From the NCBI GenBank assembly GCA_025357755.1, contig JANXOP010000136.1, positions 1 to 40,564 of the forward strand: DNA of 40,564 bases, in the 5' to 3' direction. The first letter of the stretch is position 1, and the number at the start of each line of letters is the position of its first letter. Below, piece after piece: positions 8,359 through 15,591 of the stretch. The DNA is from Kofleriaceae bacterium (GTDB lineage Bacteria > Myxococcota_A > Polyangia > Haliangiales > Haliangiaceae). Below the pieces are notes generated by a model that was not told the DNA's origin, did no database searches, and worked only from the letters and a program-made list of their open reading frames with translations. The position numbers and the translations under genes are program-made.

Positions 8359-9050
8359 GCGTGCTCGAGGCCCGAGACATCACGAAGATCTTCGTCGATG
8401 GCGACACGGCGACGCCGGTCCTGCGCGGAATCTCCGTGACGATCGAGCCTGGAGCGTTCGTCGCGCTCGTCGGTCCGAGTGGCAGTGGCAAGAGCACGTT
8501 CCTCTCGATCGCCGGCACCTTGTTGACGCCGACGAGTGGCTCGCTGCAGATCGCTGGCCTCGAGGCTCTCGGCTTACGCGAACGCGAGCTTGCTCGCCTC
8601 AGGAATCGTCACCTCGGGTTCGTCTTCCAGTTTCATCATCTCCTCGAGGACTTCACGGCGCTCGAGAACGTGCTGATGCCGGTCTACGGCGCCCAGCACG
8701 CGATCGACGCGACCTGGCGCAAGCGTGGTCGCGAGCTGCTCGTCCGCGTGGGTCTCGCAGATCGGATCTCGTTTCGCGCCGCGAAGCTCTCGGGTGGACA
8801 GAAGCAGCGAGTGGCGATCGCGCGTGCGCTCGTGATGAAGCCCGAGCTCGTGCTCGCCGACGAGCCGACCGGGAACCTCGACCGTGCGAGCTCGAGTCAG
8901 GTGATGAGCCTGTTGCGCGAGCTCTCGCGCGACGAGGGCACCGCGTTTCTGCTCAGTACGCACGACGAGGCGATCGCGCGTCGCTGCGATCGAACGTTGA
9001 CGATGGTCGACGGCCTCCTCACGAGACCGCCGAGCGAGCAAGTCGCGTGA
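8355..9050 (+). CDS. ABC transporter ATP-binding protein, LolD/MacB type
   Basis: The 231-residue ATPase shows Walker [10 protein letters not shown] at residues 40-48 and the Q-loop in F-V-F-Q-F-H-H. It also has signature [15 protein letters not shown], Walker [13 protein letters not shown] and H-loop L-S-T-H-D-E. The F-Q-F-H-H-L-L-x-x-F-T-A-L-E-N-V stretch is typical of LolD/MacB-like ATPases. GTG at 8355 is the start, overlapping the permease stop by four bases. It powers the exporter formed with the two preceding genes. All catalytic residues are intact, so the complex should be functional. Confidence 0.95.
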   Translation: MSVLEARDITKIFVDGDTATPVLRGISVTIEPGAFVALVGPSGSGKSTFLSIAGTLLTPTSGSLQIAGLEALGLRERELARLRNRHLGFVFQFHHLLEDFTALENVLMPVYGAQHAIDATWRKRGRELLVRVGLADRISFRAAKLSGGQKQRVAIARALVMKPELVLADEPTGNLDRASSSQVMSLLRELSRDEGTAFLLSTHDEAIARRCDRTLTMVDGLLTRPPSEQVA

Positions 9051-9066
9051 GGTAGTCGCGCCGACG

Positions 9067-9312
9067 CTAGCGGGGCCGCACCACGGCAGATTCGTGCCCA
9101 CGCACGATGCTAGCGAAAGCGATCGCGCGATATTTTTCGGGGAACTTTTGCGCCACGGCGGCGCATGCCTGCGAGCACAAGCGTAGACCTGGCTGCTCCT
9201 GGTGACCCTGATAGCCACGTCCGCTCGTCTCCCCTAGATCGATCAGCGCCATGCCTTCCGGGACGCAGGCTCCGCAGACCGGACACGTCGTGTTCCAGAT
9301 ATCGTTGTGCAC
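9067..9312 (-). CDS. Small YHS/TRASH-like metal-binding protein
   Basis: The 81-residue protein has C-P-V-C-G near the N-terminus and L-C-S-Q-A-C followed by F-P-E-K-Y. This pairing of two cysteine pairs, with the second in a C-S-x2-C context ahead of a P-x2-Y, is that of YHS/TRASH metal-binding modules. It is soluble with no signal. The start is GTG at 9312; a long upstream frame is Arg-rich and not credible. It is the last gene of a same-strand group with a DCC-type thiol protein and a thioredoxin-like protein, so a role in copper or thiol redox handling is likely but inferred. Confidence 0.75.
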   Translation of the reverse strand: MHNDIWNTTCPVCGACVPEGMALIDLGETSGRGYQGHQEQPGLRLCSQACAAVAQKFPEKYRAIAFASIVRGHESAVVRPR

Positions 9313-9348
9313 ACGAGGCGGGTTGCATACCGGATGCCACTCCGAGCT

Positions 9349-9861
9349 TCACATCCTCGCGGTGGCGGTCGATGCCGCCTCGCCGACCGCTCGAGCCGCG
9401 CGACGTGTGGCGTGTCGATGCTTCGTCACATGCTTGAGCCACACGAACGGTCGCAGCCAGATCGGTGGCGTACCGCAGCTCTCGCACCCGAACAGTGGAC
9501 GGATCGCGGCGAGCACCGTGTAGCCCAGGTCGAGGATCAGCTGAAACGGACGAAAGCCGAAGATGCCGATCGCGAACAGCCAGGCGAACCATCGGGTGTT
9601 CGGCAAGCGACGCAGTACCTCGGCGACCGCATCGCCACCGCGCCTCTTCGACCCGTCCGGCATGAGCAGGTGGATCGTCTTGTACGCCTCCCAGATATCG
9701 AGCTCGGGATCGAGCGCTCGGAGCGCATCTGGATCGTCGCCGATGGGTCTCACGACGATCCGCGCGCCTCCGACCTCGCGGTTCGCCGAGCGCGTCACCC
9801 AGCCGGCGATGCGCCGGCAGACACCGCACTCGTCGTTGTAGAGCAGGATCGGAGCGGTCAC
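9349..9861 (-). CDS. DCC-family (DUF393) thiol-disulfide oxidoreductase-like protein
   Basis: The 170-residue protein opens with I-L-L-Y-N-D-E-C-G-V-C, the D-x-x-C-x-x-C motif of the DCC/DUF393 family (Cys12, Cys15), which is predicted to have a thioredoxin-like fold. A hydrophobic segment around F-A-W-L-F-A-I-G-I-F-G suggests membrane association. A second pair, C-E-S-C, lies near it. GTG at 9861 overlaps the stop of the thioredoxin gene by four bases (GTGA), which fixes the start and rules out the long Arg-rich upstream extension. The tail is basic and Ala-rich. Function in the family is poorly known. Confidence 0.88.
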   Translation of the reverse strand: MTAPILLYNDECGVCRRIAGWVTRSANREVGGARIVVRPIGDDPDALRALDPELDIWEAYKTIHLLMPDGSKRRGGDAVAEVLRRLPNTRWFAWLFAIGIFGFRPFQLILDLGYTVLAAIRPLFGCESCGTPPIWLRPFVWLKHVTKHRHATRRAARAVGEAASTATARM

Positions 9862-10199
9862 GCGAATGCCTCGATCACTGCCGAGCGGACACGCGCGAGC
9901 GTCGGCGTCGGTCCCTCGACTCGCCCGATCTCGGCACCGTCGAGAAACATGACCAGGGTCGGGGTGCTCTCGATCTGGTAGCTGTCGGCGATCTCGCGTT
10001 CGGTCGCGACGTTCAGCCGGAAGATCGTCTCGCTGTCTTTCACCTCGTGCGCCACATCCTGGAGGACCGGCTCGATCACTCGACAGTGCGCGCACCCGTA
10101 GGACATGAACTCCACGACGATGGGCCCCGAGCCCTCGAGGACGCGCTCGGTGAACGTGTCCCTCGTGACGGTCTGGATCGAGTCTGGACGACGTGTCAT
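9858..10199 (-). CDS. Thioredoxin-family protein with CAHC active site
   Basis: The 113-residue protein is a single thioredoxin fold. The active site is Y-G-C36-A-H-C39-R in place of the usual W-C-G-P-C, and the cis-Pro loop S-T-P80-T is present. Residues V-V-E-F-M-S form the preceding strand. The altered dipeptide A-H should make it more oxidising than classical thioredoxin, by analogy with DsbA's P-H, though this is inference. No signal peptide, so it is cytoplasmic. It lies 44 bases after the aldehyde dehydrogenase gene and overlaps the DCC-type gene, so all four may be one operon. Confidence 0.9.
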   Translation of the reverse strand: MTRRPDSIQTVTRDTFTERVLEGSGPIVVEFMSYGCAHCRVIEPVLQDVAHEVKDSETIFRLNVATEREIADSYQIESTPTLVMFLDGAEIGRVEGPTPTLARVRSAVIEAFA

Positions 10200-10243
10200 C
10201 GAGCTGAAGACAGCACGATGCGTGCCACCGAACAGGCCGCCGG

Positions 10244-11626
10244 TTACGCCGGCGCGTCGATCGCGGAGACGCGAACGAGCTTCTTGTTCACGAACTCCTG
10301 GATCCCGAGGCTGGACAGCTCGCGGCCATAGCCGGAGTTCTTGATCCCTCCGAATGGCAGATCGGGGGTGGTCCAGGTCGGATGGTTGACGAACATCATC
10401 CCCGTATCGACGCGACTCGCGACCCGCTTGCCACGCGCGATGTCTGCCGTGAACACGCAGCCGCCGAGCCCGAACTCCGAATCATTGGCTAGCGCGATCG
10501 CCTCGTCTTCATTCTTGACGCGAAAAAACAGAGCGACCGGACCGAAGAATTCCTCGCGGAACGCGGGATTGGTCGGCTTGATGTCGGTCAAGATCGTGGG
10601 TTGCATGAAGGCGCCTGCGCGATCGATGCGATCGCCGCCCATCACCAACTTCGCGCCCTTCCCTACCGCACGCTTGACCTGATCGACGAGCTTCACGAGC
10701 GCCGCTTCGGTCGACAGCGGGCCGAGCGTGGTCTTGGCGTCCATCGGATCGCCAGGCGTGAGGGCCGCGAGCGCGGCCTGGAACTTCGCGAGGAACTTGT
10801 CCGCGAGCGGCTCGACGACGATGAAGCGTTTGGCCGCGACACAGCACTGACCCGTGTTGTTCATCTTGCCCCACACCGCCCACTCGACCGTCTTGTCGAG
10901 GTCGGCATCCTCGAGGACGATGAACGCGTCGCTTCCGCCGAGCTCCATCGTCGACTTCTTGAGGTTCTTGCCCGCGCGCGCCGCGACGATCTGCCCGGCC
11001 TCCACGCTTCCGGTCAGCGCGATGCCCTTGATCCGCGGGTCATCGATCACGCGGTCGACCTGCTTGTACGAGATCAAGAGGTTCGTGTACGCACCCGGCG
11101 GCGCACCAGCATCGCGCCAGAGCTTCTCGAAGGCGATCGCGCACTGCGGAACACAACCAGCGTGCTTGACCATGACGACGTTGCCCGCCATCAGGTTCGG
11201 CGCTGCGAAGCGTGCGAGCTGGTAGTACGGAAAGTTCCACGGCTCGACGCCGAACAGCACACCGAATGGAGTGCTCACGATCTCGGCCTCGCCGGTCGCC
11301 GGCGACAGAGGTTGCGGCGCGAGGAAGCGCTCCGCGTTCTTCGCGTAGTAGTCGATAATGTCGGCGCTGAGCTTGACCTCGCCTCGGGCCTGCGCGAACA
11401 GCTTGCCCATCTCGAGCGTCACGGGGCGCGCGTACTCGTCGATATTCGCATGCATGATCGCGGCAGCCTTCGCCACGATCACCGCTCGATCCGCGAAGCT
11501 CGTCGTTCGCCAGGTCTCGAAGCAGGTCGCGGCGGTCGCGATCGCGGTGTCGAGCTCTTTGTCGGTCAGCTCGGTGAAGGTCTTCGACGTCTTGCCGTCG
11601 TAGGGGTTGACGCTTTGGTAGGTCAT
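10244..11626 (-). CDS. NAD(P)-dependent succinate-semialdehyde dehydrogenase-like aldehyde dehydrogenase
   Basis: This 460-residue enzyme oxidises an aldehyde, probably succinate semialdehyde, to the acid. It begins with the Sad/GabD-type S-V-N-P-Y-D-G. It carries the cofactor-site P-W-N-F-P (Asn131), the general base Glu228 in M-E-L-G-G-S, and the nucleophile Cys262 in N-T-G-Q-C-C. The residue before the catalytic Cys is also Cys, where many relatives have Val or Ile. Length and motifs fit the short YneI/Sad-type SSADH group, but substrate cannot be fixed from sequence. The ATG at 11626 is the start: the 176 codons upstream are antisense to grpE. No GABA transaminase is nearby. Confidence 0.93.
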   Translation of the reverse strand: MTYQSVNPYDGKTSKTFTELTDKELDTAIATAATCFETWRTTSFADRAVIVAKAAAIMHANIDEYARPVTLEMGKLFAQARGEVKLSADIIDYYAKNAERFLAPQPLSPATGEAEIVSTPFGVLFGVEPWNFPYYQLARFAAPNLMAGNVVMVKHAGCVPQCAIAFEKLWRDAGAPPGAYTNLLISYKQVDRVIDDPRIKGIALTGSVEAGQIVAARAGKNLKKSTMELGGSDAFIVLEDADLDKTVEWAVWGKMNNTGQCCVAAKRFIVVEPLADKFLAKFQAALAALTPGDPMDAKTTLGPLSTEAALVKLVDQVKRAVGKGAKLVMGGDRIDRAGAFMQPTILTDIKPTNPAFREEFFGPVALFFRVKNEDEAIALANDSEFGLGGCVFTADIARGKRVASRVDTGMMFVNHPTWTTPDLPFGGIKNSGYGRELSSLGIQEFVNKKLVRVSAIDAPA

Positions 11627-11794
11627 GACCCGGGACGCAGCATGATGTGTGCCGGCTCTCGCGCGCACTGCGAGTGTGACGATCCGGACCAACACGCACC
11701 GATTGCGGCGGGCGTGCAGCGTCTGCGCGGATCGCGAGCGTGGCGCACGCGAGCGACCGAATGCGGCGGCACGCGTCGTGCTGCCTGGCCTCGC

Positions 11795-12289
11795 ATGCCG
11801 ACCACCACTCACCCCTTCGCGGAGGAGATCGAACCCTTGATGGACGAACCCGTCCGCCTGCCCGATGCCGATCGAGAAGCACTCGCGCGAGCCGTCAACA
11901 ACCTCGAGGCCAGTGAAGCGCGGGTGCGCCGCAATGCCGAGCGGGTCTACGACGAAGCCCGAGGCAAGCTCGTCCTCGAGCTCTTGCCCGTGCTCGACAA
12001 TCTCGACCGCACGATCGCGGCGGTGCGAGGGCACGAAGCCAACCCACTCGTCGAAGGCATCACGATGGTACGCGGCCAACTCGAAGGTGTCCTGTTGCGC
12101 TACGGCGTCGAGCGGATCGAAGCAACGGCCCAGAAGTTCGACCCCGCGCTGCACGAGGCGGTGACCGCGCTTCCCGTCACCGATCTCGCGCGAGTCGGGA
12201 TGGTGATCGAACAGTTCGAGCCTGGCTACCGCTTCGGCGCCAAGCTGCTACGCCCCGCGAGAGTCGCCGTGGGCGTCGCGGGAAGGTAG
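11795..12289 (+). CDS. grpE: GrpE-family nucleotide exchange factor
   Basis: The 164-residue protein is a GrpE, which releases ADP from DnaK. It has a short coiled-coil N-terminal part (about 25-60), the L-L-P-V-L-D-N-L-D-R helix, and the beta head with F-D-P-A-L-H-E-A-V, P-G-Y and L-L-R-P-A-R-V-A-V. The N-terminal helix is shorter than in E. coli GrpE (about 197 residues). No dnaK or dnaJ is nearby, so this may be a second GrpE for a specialised DnaK. A start at 11795 is chosen; Met at 11840 is possible. The gene is divergent from the aldehyde dehydrogenase, with 168 bases between them, and ends 2 bases before the stop of a convergent small gene. Confidence 0.88.
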   Translation: MPTTTHPFAEEIEPLMDEPVRLPDADREALARAVNNLEASEARVRRNAERVYDEARGKLVLELLPVLDNLDRTIAAVRGHEANPLVEGITMVRGQLEGVLLRYGVERIEATAQKFDPALHEAVTALPVTDLARVGMVIEQFEPGYRFGAKLLRPARVAVGVAGR

Positions 12290-12291
12290 CG

Positions 12292-12564
12292 TCACGAGAA
12301 TTCGTGATGCTCGTCGACATGCTTGTTCGCTTCGAGCCACGCATTGAGCTCGATGCCGACGACCTTGGGAATGTGATCGAGATCGCCGGTCAGCAGCCCG
12401 ATCACCTCGCCGAGCGCGACCGCGAGCTCGCCACGAGCTCGCTCGCTGGTCGCTGGACTGGCGAGCAAGCGCTCGAGCTCGGCCTTGCGGAGCTCGACCC
12501 GGACCTTGAGGCTCTGACCGATCGTCGCATCGGTCGAATTTTGATCGCTCTTCTTCTTCGTCAT
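12292..12564 (-). CDS. Small hypothetical protein, helical, Lys-rich start
   Basis: The 90-residue protein begins M-T-K-K-K-S-D-Q and is otherwise a charged helical sequence with a Leu-rich central part (E-L-A-V-A-L-G-E-V-I-G-L-L-T) and a His/Glu-rich end. I do not recognise a family. The start at 12564 is supported by the abrupt switch from Arg-rich chance sequence upstream to normal composition after this Met. Its stop is only a few bases from the grpE stop (convergent), and its start lies about 150 bases from the divergent membrane-protein gene. It is probably cytoplasmic. Confidence 0.7.
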   Translation of the reverse strand: MTKKKSDQNSTDATIGQSLKVRVELRKAELERLLASPATSERARGELAVALGEVIGLLTGDLDHIPKVVGIELNAWLEANKHVDEHHEFS

Positions 12565-12715
12565 CTTGATGGGTGGTCGAGCAGGATGCGTGCCGCGCCG
12601 CGGACGCGCGCTGCAACGCCGAGGTGCAGACTCTGCGCCGGCCCGTGAGGCCTCTGCACCGACGAGGCCGGGTGTGGTTGTTGCAGTCCTCACGTGGCGC
12701 GTGCACTGTGGTGCC

Positions 12716-13408
12716 GTGTGTCTCAGCGCTGAGGTCAGCTTCTCTCTCGCGGGCGCCCTCCTCATCGGGGGTGGCTACTGCGTAGAGAAAGCCGTGCGCT
12801 CCGACCGCGCCGCCCTGCCCCTCGCGGTCGTGCCGATCATGTTCGGGCTCCAGCAGTTCTGCGAAGGCTGGGTGTGGGTGGGGTTGCATCGCGGCGATTC
12901 GCACCTCGTCACGATCGCTGGAGCGGGGTTTCTGTTCTTCGCGATGTGCTTCTGGCCAGCGTGGATTCCTTTCAGCATGTTGCTCGTCGAGCGCCGAGGC
13001 TGGGTTCACAAGTGGCTGTGGTCGATGACCCTCGTGGGCATCGTAATCGGGCTCGTGACGATGATTCCCTTGATCGTCGACGCGAGCTGGCTACACGTCG
13101 AGGTCGAGGGCCACTCGCTGCACTACAACGTCGATAGCTCGCCAGCGTTTAGGCTGCTGCCGAACCTCGTCTGGCAGGCGGTGTACTTCGTCGCGGTCGC
13201 GTCGCCGTTGATCATCGCGACCAATCGCAAGCTCGTGCACTTCGGGATGGCGCTGATCCTATCGGCGGCCGCCACGCACGTCTTCGTGCCGACCGGCTTT
13301 GCCTCCGTGTGGTGCTGCTTCGCGGCGGCGATGTCGCTCTACATCGTGACGCTGTTCTACAGGATGCCGCGCGAGCGGCTAGAAGCCCCCAGCCTCACTC
13401 GAACCTGA
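12716..13408 (+). CDS. Multi-pass membrane protein, DUF6629-like
   Basis: The 230-residue protein has about seven predicted helices. It starts (GTG at 12716) with V-C-L-S-A-E-V-S-F, close to the M-C-F-S-A-x-x-S-F opening I associate with DUF6629 membrane proteins. It also has the family-like F-G-L-Q-Q-F-C-E-G-W-V-W in the second or third helix. The first helices are A-L-L-I-G-G-G-Y and A-L-P-L-A-V-V-P-I-M-F. Function is unknown. Codons upstream of 12716 encode Arg-rich sequence and are unlikely to be translated. No operon partner is evident; the next plus-strand gene is 480 bases away. Confidence 0.82.
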   Translation: MCLSAEVSFSLAGALLIGGGYCVEKAVRSDRAALPLAVVPIMFGLQQFCEGWVWVGLHRGDSHLVTIAGAGFLFFAMCFWPAWIPFSMLLVERRGWVHKWLWSMTLVGIVIGLVTMIPLIVDASWLHVEVEGHSLHYNVDSSPAFRLLPNLVWQAVYFVAVASPLIIATNRKLVHFGMALILSAAATHVFVPTGFASVWCCFAAAMSLYIVTLFYRMPRERLEAPSLTRT

Positions 13409-13438
13409 CGCTCGATCGAATCTGCGCACCCACGCGTG

Positions 13439-13630
13439 TCACTTCGTACCGCGTGGCAGCGGATGGTGCATGCCCTCGTGCTGCGCGCTCGAATCTTCGG
13501 CAGGCGTCGTGATCGCGGAGTCGTTATCGAGCTTCGCGAGCTCGCTCGTTGCCGCGGTCGAAGCAGCACCGGCCGCACGCTCGACACGTCGGAGACCCGG
13601 AGATTGAGAGGGAGACTTGTGCTTGCTCAT
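13439..13630 (-). CDS. Possible small disordered protein
   Basis: A 63-codon frame starting M-S-K-H-K-S-P has normal, non-Arg-skewed composition (Ser, Ala, Thr, Asp, Glu, Lys) and reads as a hydrophilic, probably disordered peptide ending P-R-G-T-K. It lies alone in a 480-base gap between two plus-strand genes. There is no clear Shine-Dalgarno. I keep it because antisense chance frames in this genome are strongly Arg-rich and this one is not. It could still be non-coding. Confidence 0.4.
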   Translation of the reverse strand: MSKHKSPSQSPGLRRVERAAGAASTAATSELAKLDNDSAITTPAEDSSAQHEGMHHPLPRGTK

Positions 13631-13888
13631 GTGCACATTCACAGCAAGGCACATGCCGGCCGCGGTCCCGCGGATCTGCGGTAGTCGGTTCTTGCTCGAT
13701 TCATCGGAAGCTCTCGACCGACGTGAAACCGCACGGTTTGCATCGAAGACGCATCGATTGCGCCTCGCAACAACGGAGCTCACGCTACGGCCGGCTACGC
13801 TGCGATGCGGATCTCGGGGTCGTTGGACAGAGCCCCGGGAGCAAGCATTCGCTAGACTCACAGGCGATCGGCCTGCCACGCTGGACCC
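13631..13888. other. Intergenic region upstream of a hypothetical gene
   Basis: Apart from the possible small minus-strand gene at 13439-13630, the 480 bases between 13409 and 13888 hold no frame with protein-like composition. I see no convincing hairpin or promoter hexamers. It presumably carries the promoter of the gene at 13889. Confidence 0.4.
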
Positions 13889-14884
13889 GTGAACAGCTAC
13901 GTCCTGGATTTTGCCGAAGACTGGGCGCCCACCGCGGTCGACGAGCGCGAGCTCGAAGATTACTACGCGAGGACCGCGCCGGTCGGCGCACCTGCGCTCG
14001 CGCACGTCCGCGAGCACGTGATCGCCGCGCTGACCCGTACGAAGCAGACGCTGCTCGCCGCGCCGCGCCCGCCGCTCGACCTGCAGCTGTTGTACACGCT
14101 CGATGACTTCGTCGAGCTGCACCGTGGCGGGCCCAAGGAGCTCGCCGGCACGCGCTACTGGACCGCGACCGATGCCGTCCAACATCTCGCCTCTCTGCGG
14201 CCGATCATCGCGGCAGAGATCGCGGTCCCCGAGGATCTGCGCTCGCGCGTGGACGAGCAGCTGCTCGCCGCATGCGATGCGATCGCGAGCCTCGGCGCGT
14301 CGGTGAGGCTGCGAGAAGTGCCGTACCAGATGTCGCTCGACGACCAGCTGGCGGCACTGGCGTCGGCCGGCATCGAAGTTCGCGCCGGCACGCCACGTGC
14401 GAAGCTGGCGAGCAACTTCGACGAGAACGAGATCGAGGCGCGCCCGTGGGAGTGCCTGTATGACGTCACCGAGCACAGCGATCACCTGTGCGACCTCGCA
14501 CTGAAGGCGATCGAAACAACCGACGATCGCGATGCTTATGCCCGTGTGGTGAAGACCTTCTCCCAGATTTCGCGCGGAACCTTTCCCGCATCGCAGATCA
14601 CGGGCGACGTCGACTTCGCCGCGAATACGGCGTTCGTCGAGTTCACGCTCGACGGTAAGCGCCATCGCATCGAGACCGTCGTACAAGGCGAGTGGCTCGA
14701 AGCGGACGTGTTCGCGCAACTCGACGCGCTGCTGCGTGATCGAGCCTACGGCTGGGGCTTCTACGGAGCGGCGGCGGGCGAAGGCTTGCTGGTGCTCGCG
14801 ACCGACCGTCCGGGCTACCTTCGCTTGCGCGCCGCCGGAGCCCCCTTCACGTGGCTCGGACGCGCCATGGGCACCCGACGCTGA
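13889..14884 (+). CDS. Hypothetical protein, 331 residues
   Basis: I do not recognise this family. The protein is soluble and has no signal peptide. The N-terminal half (about 1-160) is mostly helical and acidic. The C-terminal part (from about 240) looks alpha/beta, with T-A-F-V-E-F-T-L-D-G-K-R-H-R as a strand pair and later G-E-G-L-L-V-L-A-T-D. The ATG at 13889 directly follows non-coding sequence and begins with a regular M-N-S-Y-V-L-D-F. Codon use is typical of the window, so there is no sign of recent transfer. It stands alone, convergent with the next gene. Confidence 0.78.
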   Translation: MNSYVLDFAEDWAPTAVDERELEDYYARTAPVGAPALAHVREHVIAALTRTKQTLLAAPRPPLDLQLLYTLDDFVELHRGGPKELAGTRYWTATDAVQHLASLRPIIAAEIAVPEDLRSRVDEQLLAACDAIASLGASVRLREVPYQMSLDDQLAALASAGIEVRAGTPRAKLASNFDENEIEARPWECLYDVTEHSDHLCDLALKAIETTDDRDAYARVVKTFSQISRGTFPASQITGDVDFAANTAFVEFTLDGKRHRIETVVQGEWLEADVFAQLDALLRDRAYGWGFYGAAAGEGLLVLATDRPGYLRLRAAGAPFTWLGRAMGTRR

Positions 14885-14925
14885 TTCGACGCGCCACGAA
14901 CCGGGTCACGCGCGGTGCTTACGAG

Positions 14926-15570
14926 TTATTTCGCGACGCCGAGCTCGGAGACATCTTCGAGCAGCTGGATGATCGTCCATAGCCGATGCTGCGACCGCCG
15001 CTCGACGGGAATCTTCGACGGCTCCGCGAACGCGAGCCGGACCGTAGCCGTGGCTTCGATGACCCTCGGATCGTCCGCGCCGAGGAGGGCGCGCATGCGG
15101 TCCACGACCTCGAGGCAGCGGCGGTGGAGCTCGGCCGGGCTCGCCTCGGACAACTCCTCGAGTAAGTGGCCTCTGACGACGAGGTGAGTCCGCGCCCACT
15201 CCATCACCGCTGCGATGAAGGCCGGCGGTGGTAAGTACCCGTGAGTCTCGACGTAGTGCACGACCAGCGTCGGCGCGGTCCACGCCGTGCCGTCGCGAGC
15301 GGTGACCCGGAGCTCGCCGTTACCGAGATAAACCTCGCGACCTTCGAGATCGAAGTGGACGTCGGTCGCACCACACAGGTCGCAGGTGTGAATCCCACGA
15401 AACAACCGCACCGGTCGCGCCGCACACGTGAGCAGCGCGGTGATGAATCCCTCGGGCGGACTGCCATGCGTGTACGGCATGCCCGCCGCGAGCCAGCCGA
15501 TGTTGAGATCGCCCGCCAGGCCCTCGTCCGGGCCGTACGAATACGGAGTCAGATCGGCGAAGTACGTCAT
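14926..15570 (-). CDS. Hypothetical protein resembling the DUF7919 group, with CxxC
   Basis: The 214-residue protein opens M-T-Y-F-A-D-L-T-P-Y-S-Y, then N-I-G-W-L, and at about residue 60 has R-G-I-H-T-C-D-L-C-G. This arrangement (F-A-D-L-T-P-Y, N-x-G-W-L, R-G-x-H-x-C-x2-C) is one I have seen in small actinobacterial and myxobacterial proteins of the DUF7919 type. Only one CxxC pair is obvious, so it may bind metal as a dimer or not at all. The C-terminal 90 residues are helical. The gene runs 21 bases upstream from the G6PDH stop on the same strand but its transcription order puts it after zwf, so the two may be co-transcribed. Confidence 0.75.
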   Translation of the reverse strand: MTYFADLTPYSYGPDEGLAGDLNIGWLAAGMPYTHGSPPEGFITALLTCAARPVRLFRGIHTCDLCGATDVHFDLEGREVYLGNGELRVTARDGTAWTAPTLVVHYVETHGYLPPPAFIAAVMEWARTHLVVRGHLLEELSEASPAELHRRCLEVVDRMRALLGADDPRVIEATATVRLAFAEPSKIPVERRSQHRLWTIIQLLEDVSELGVAK

Positions 15571-15591
15571 CGCCGCGATTGTACGCCCCGA

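Noticed and set aside
11627..12154. N-terminal extension of the aldehyde dehydrogenase frame
   Set aside because: The 176 codons upstream of the ATG at 11626 lie antisense to grpE and are Arg-rich; the enzyme is full-length without them.
13631..14719. Long minus-strand frame over the 331-residue hypothetical gene
   Set aside because: It has typical shadow composition. Only its last 63 codons, at 13439-13630, look protein-like, and these are reported separately.
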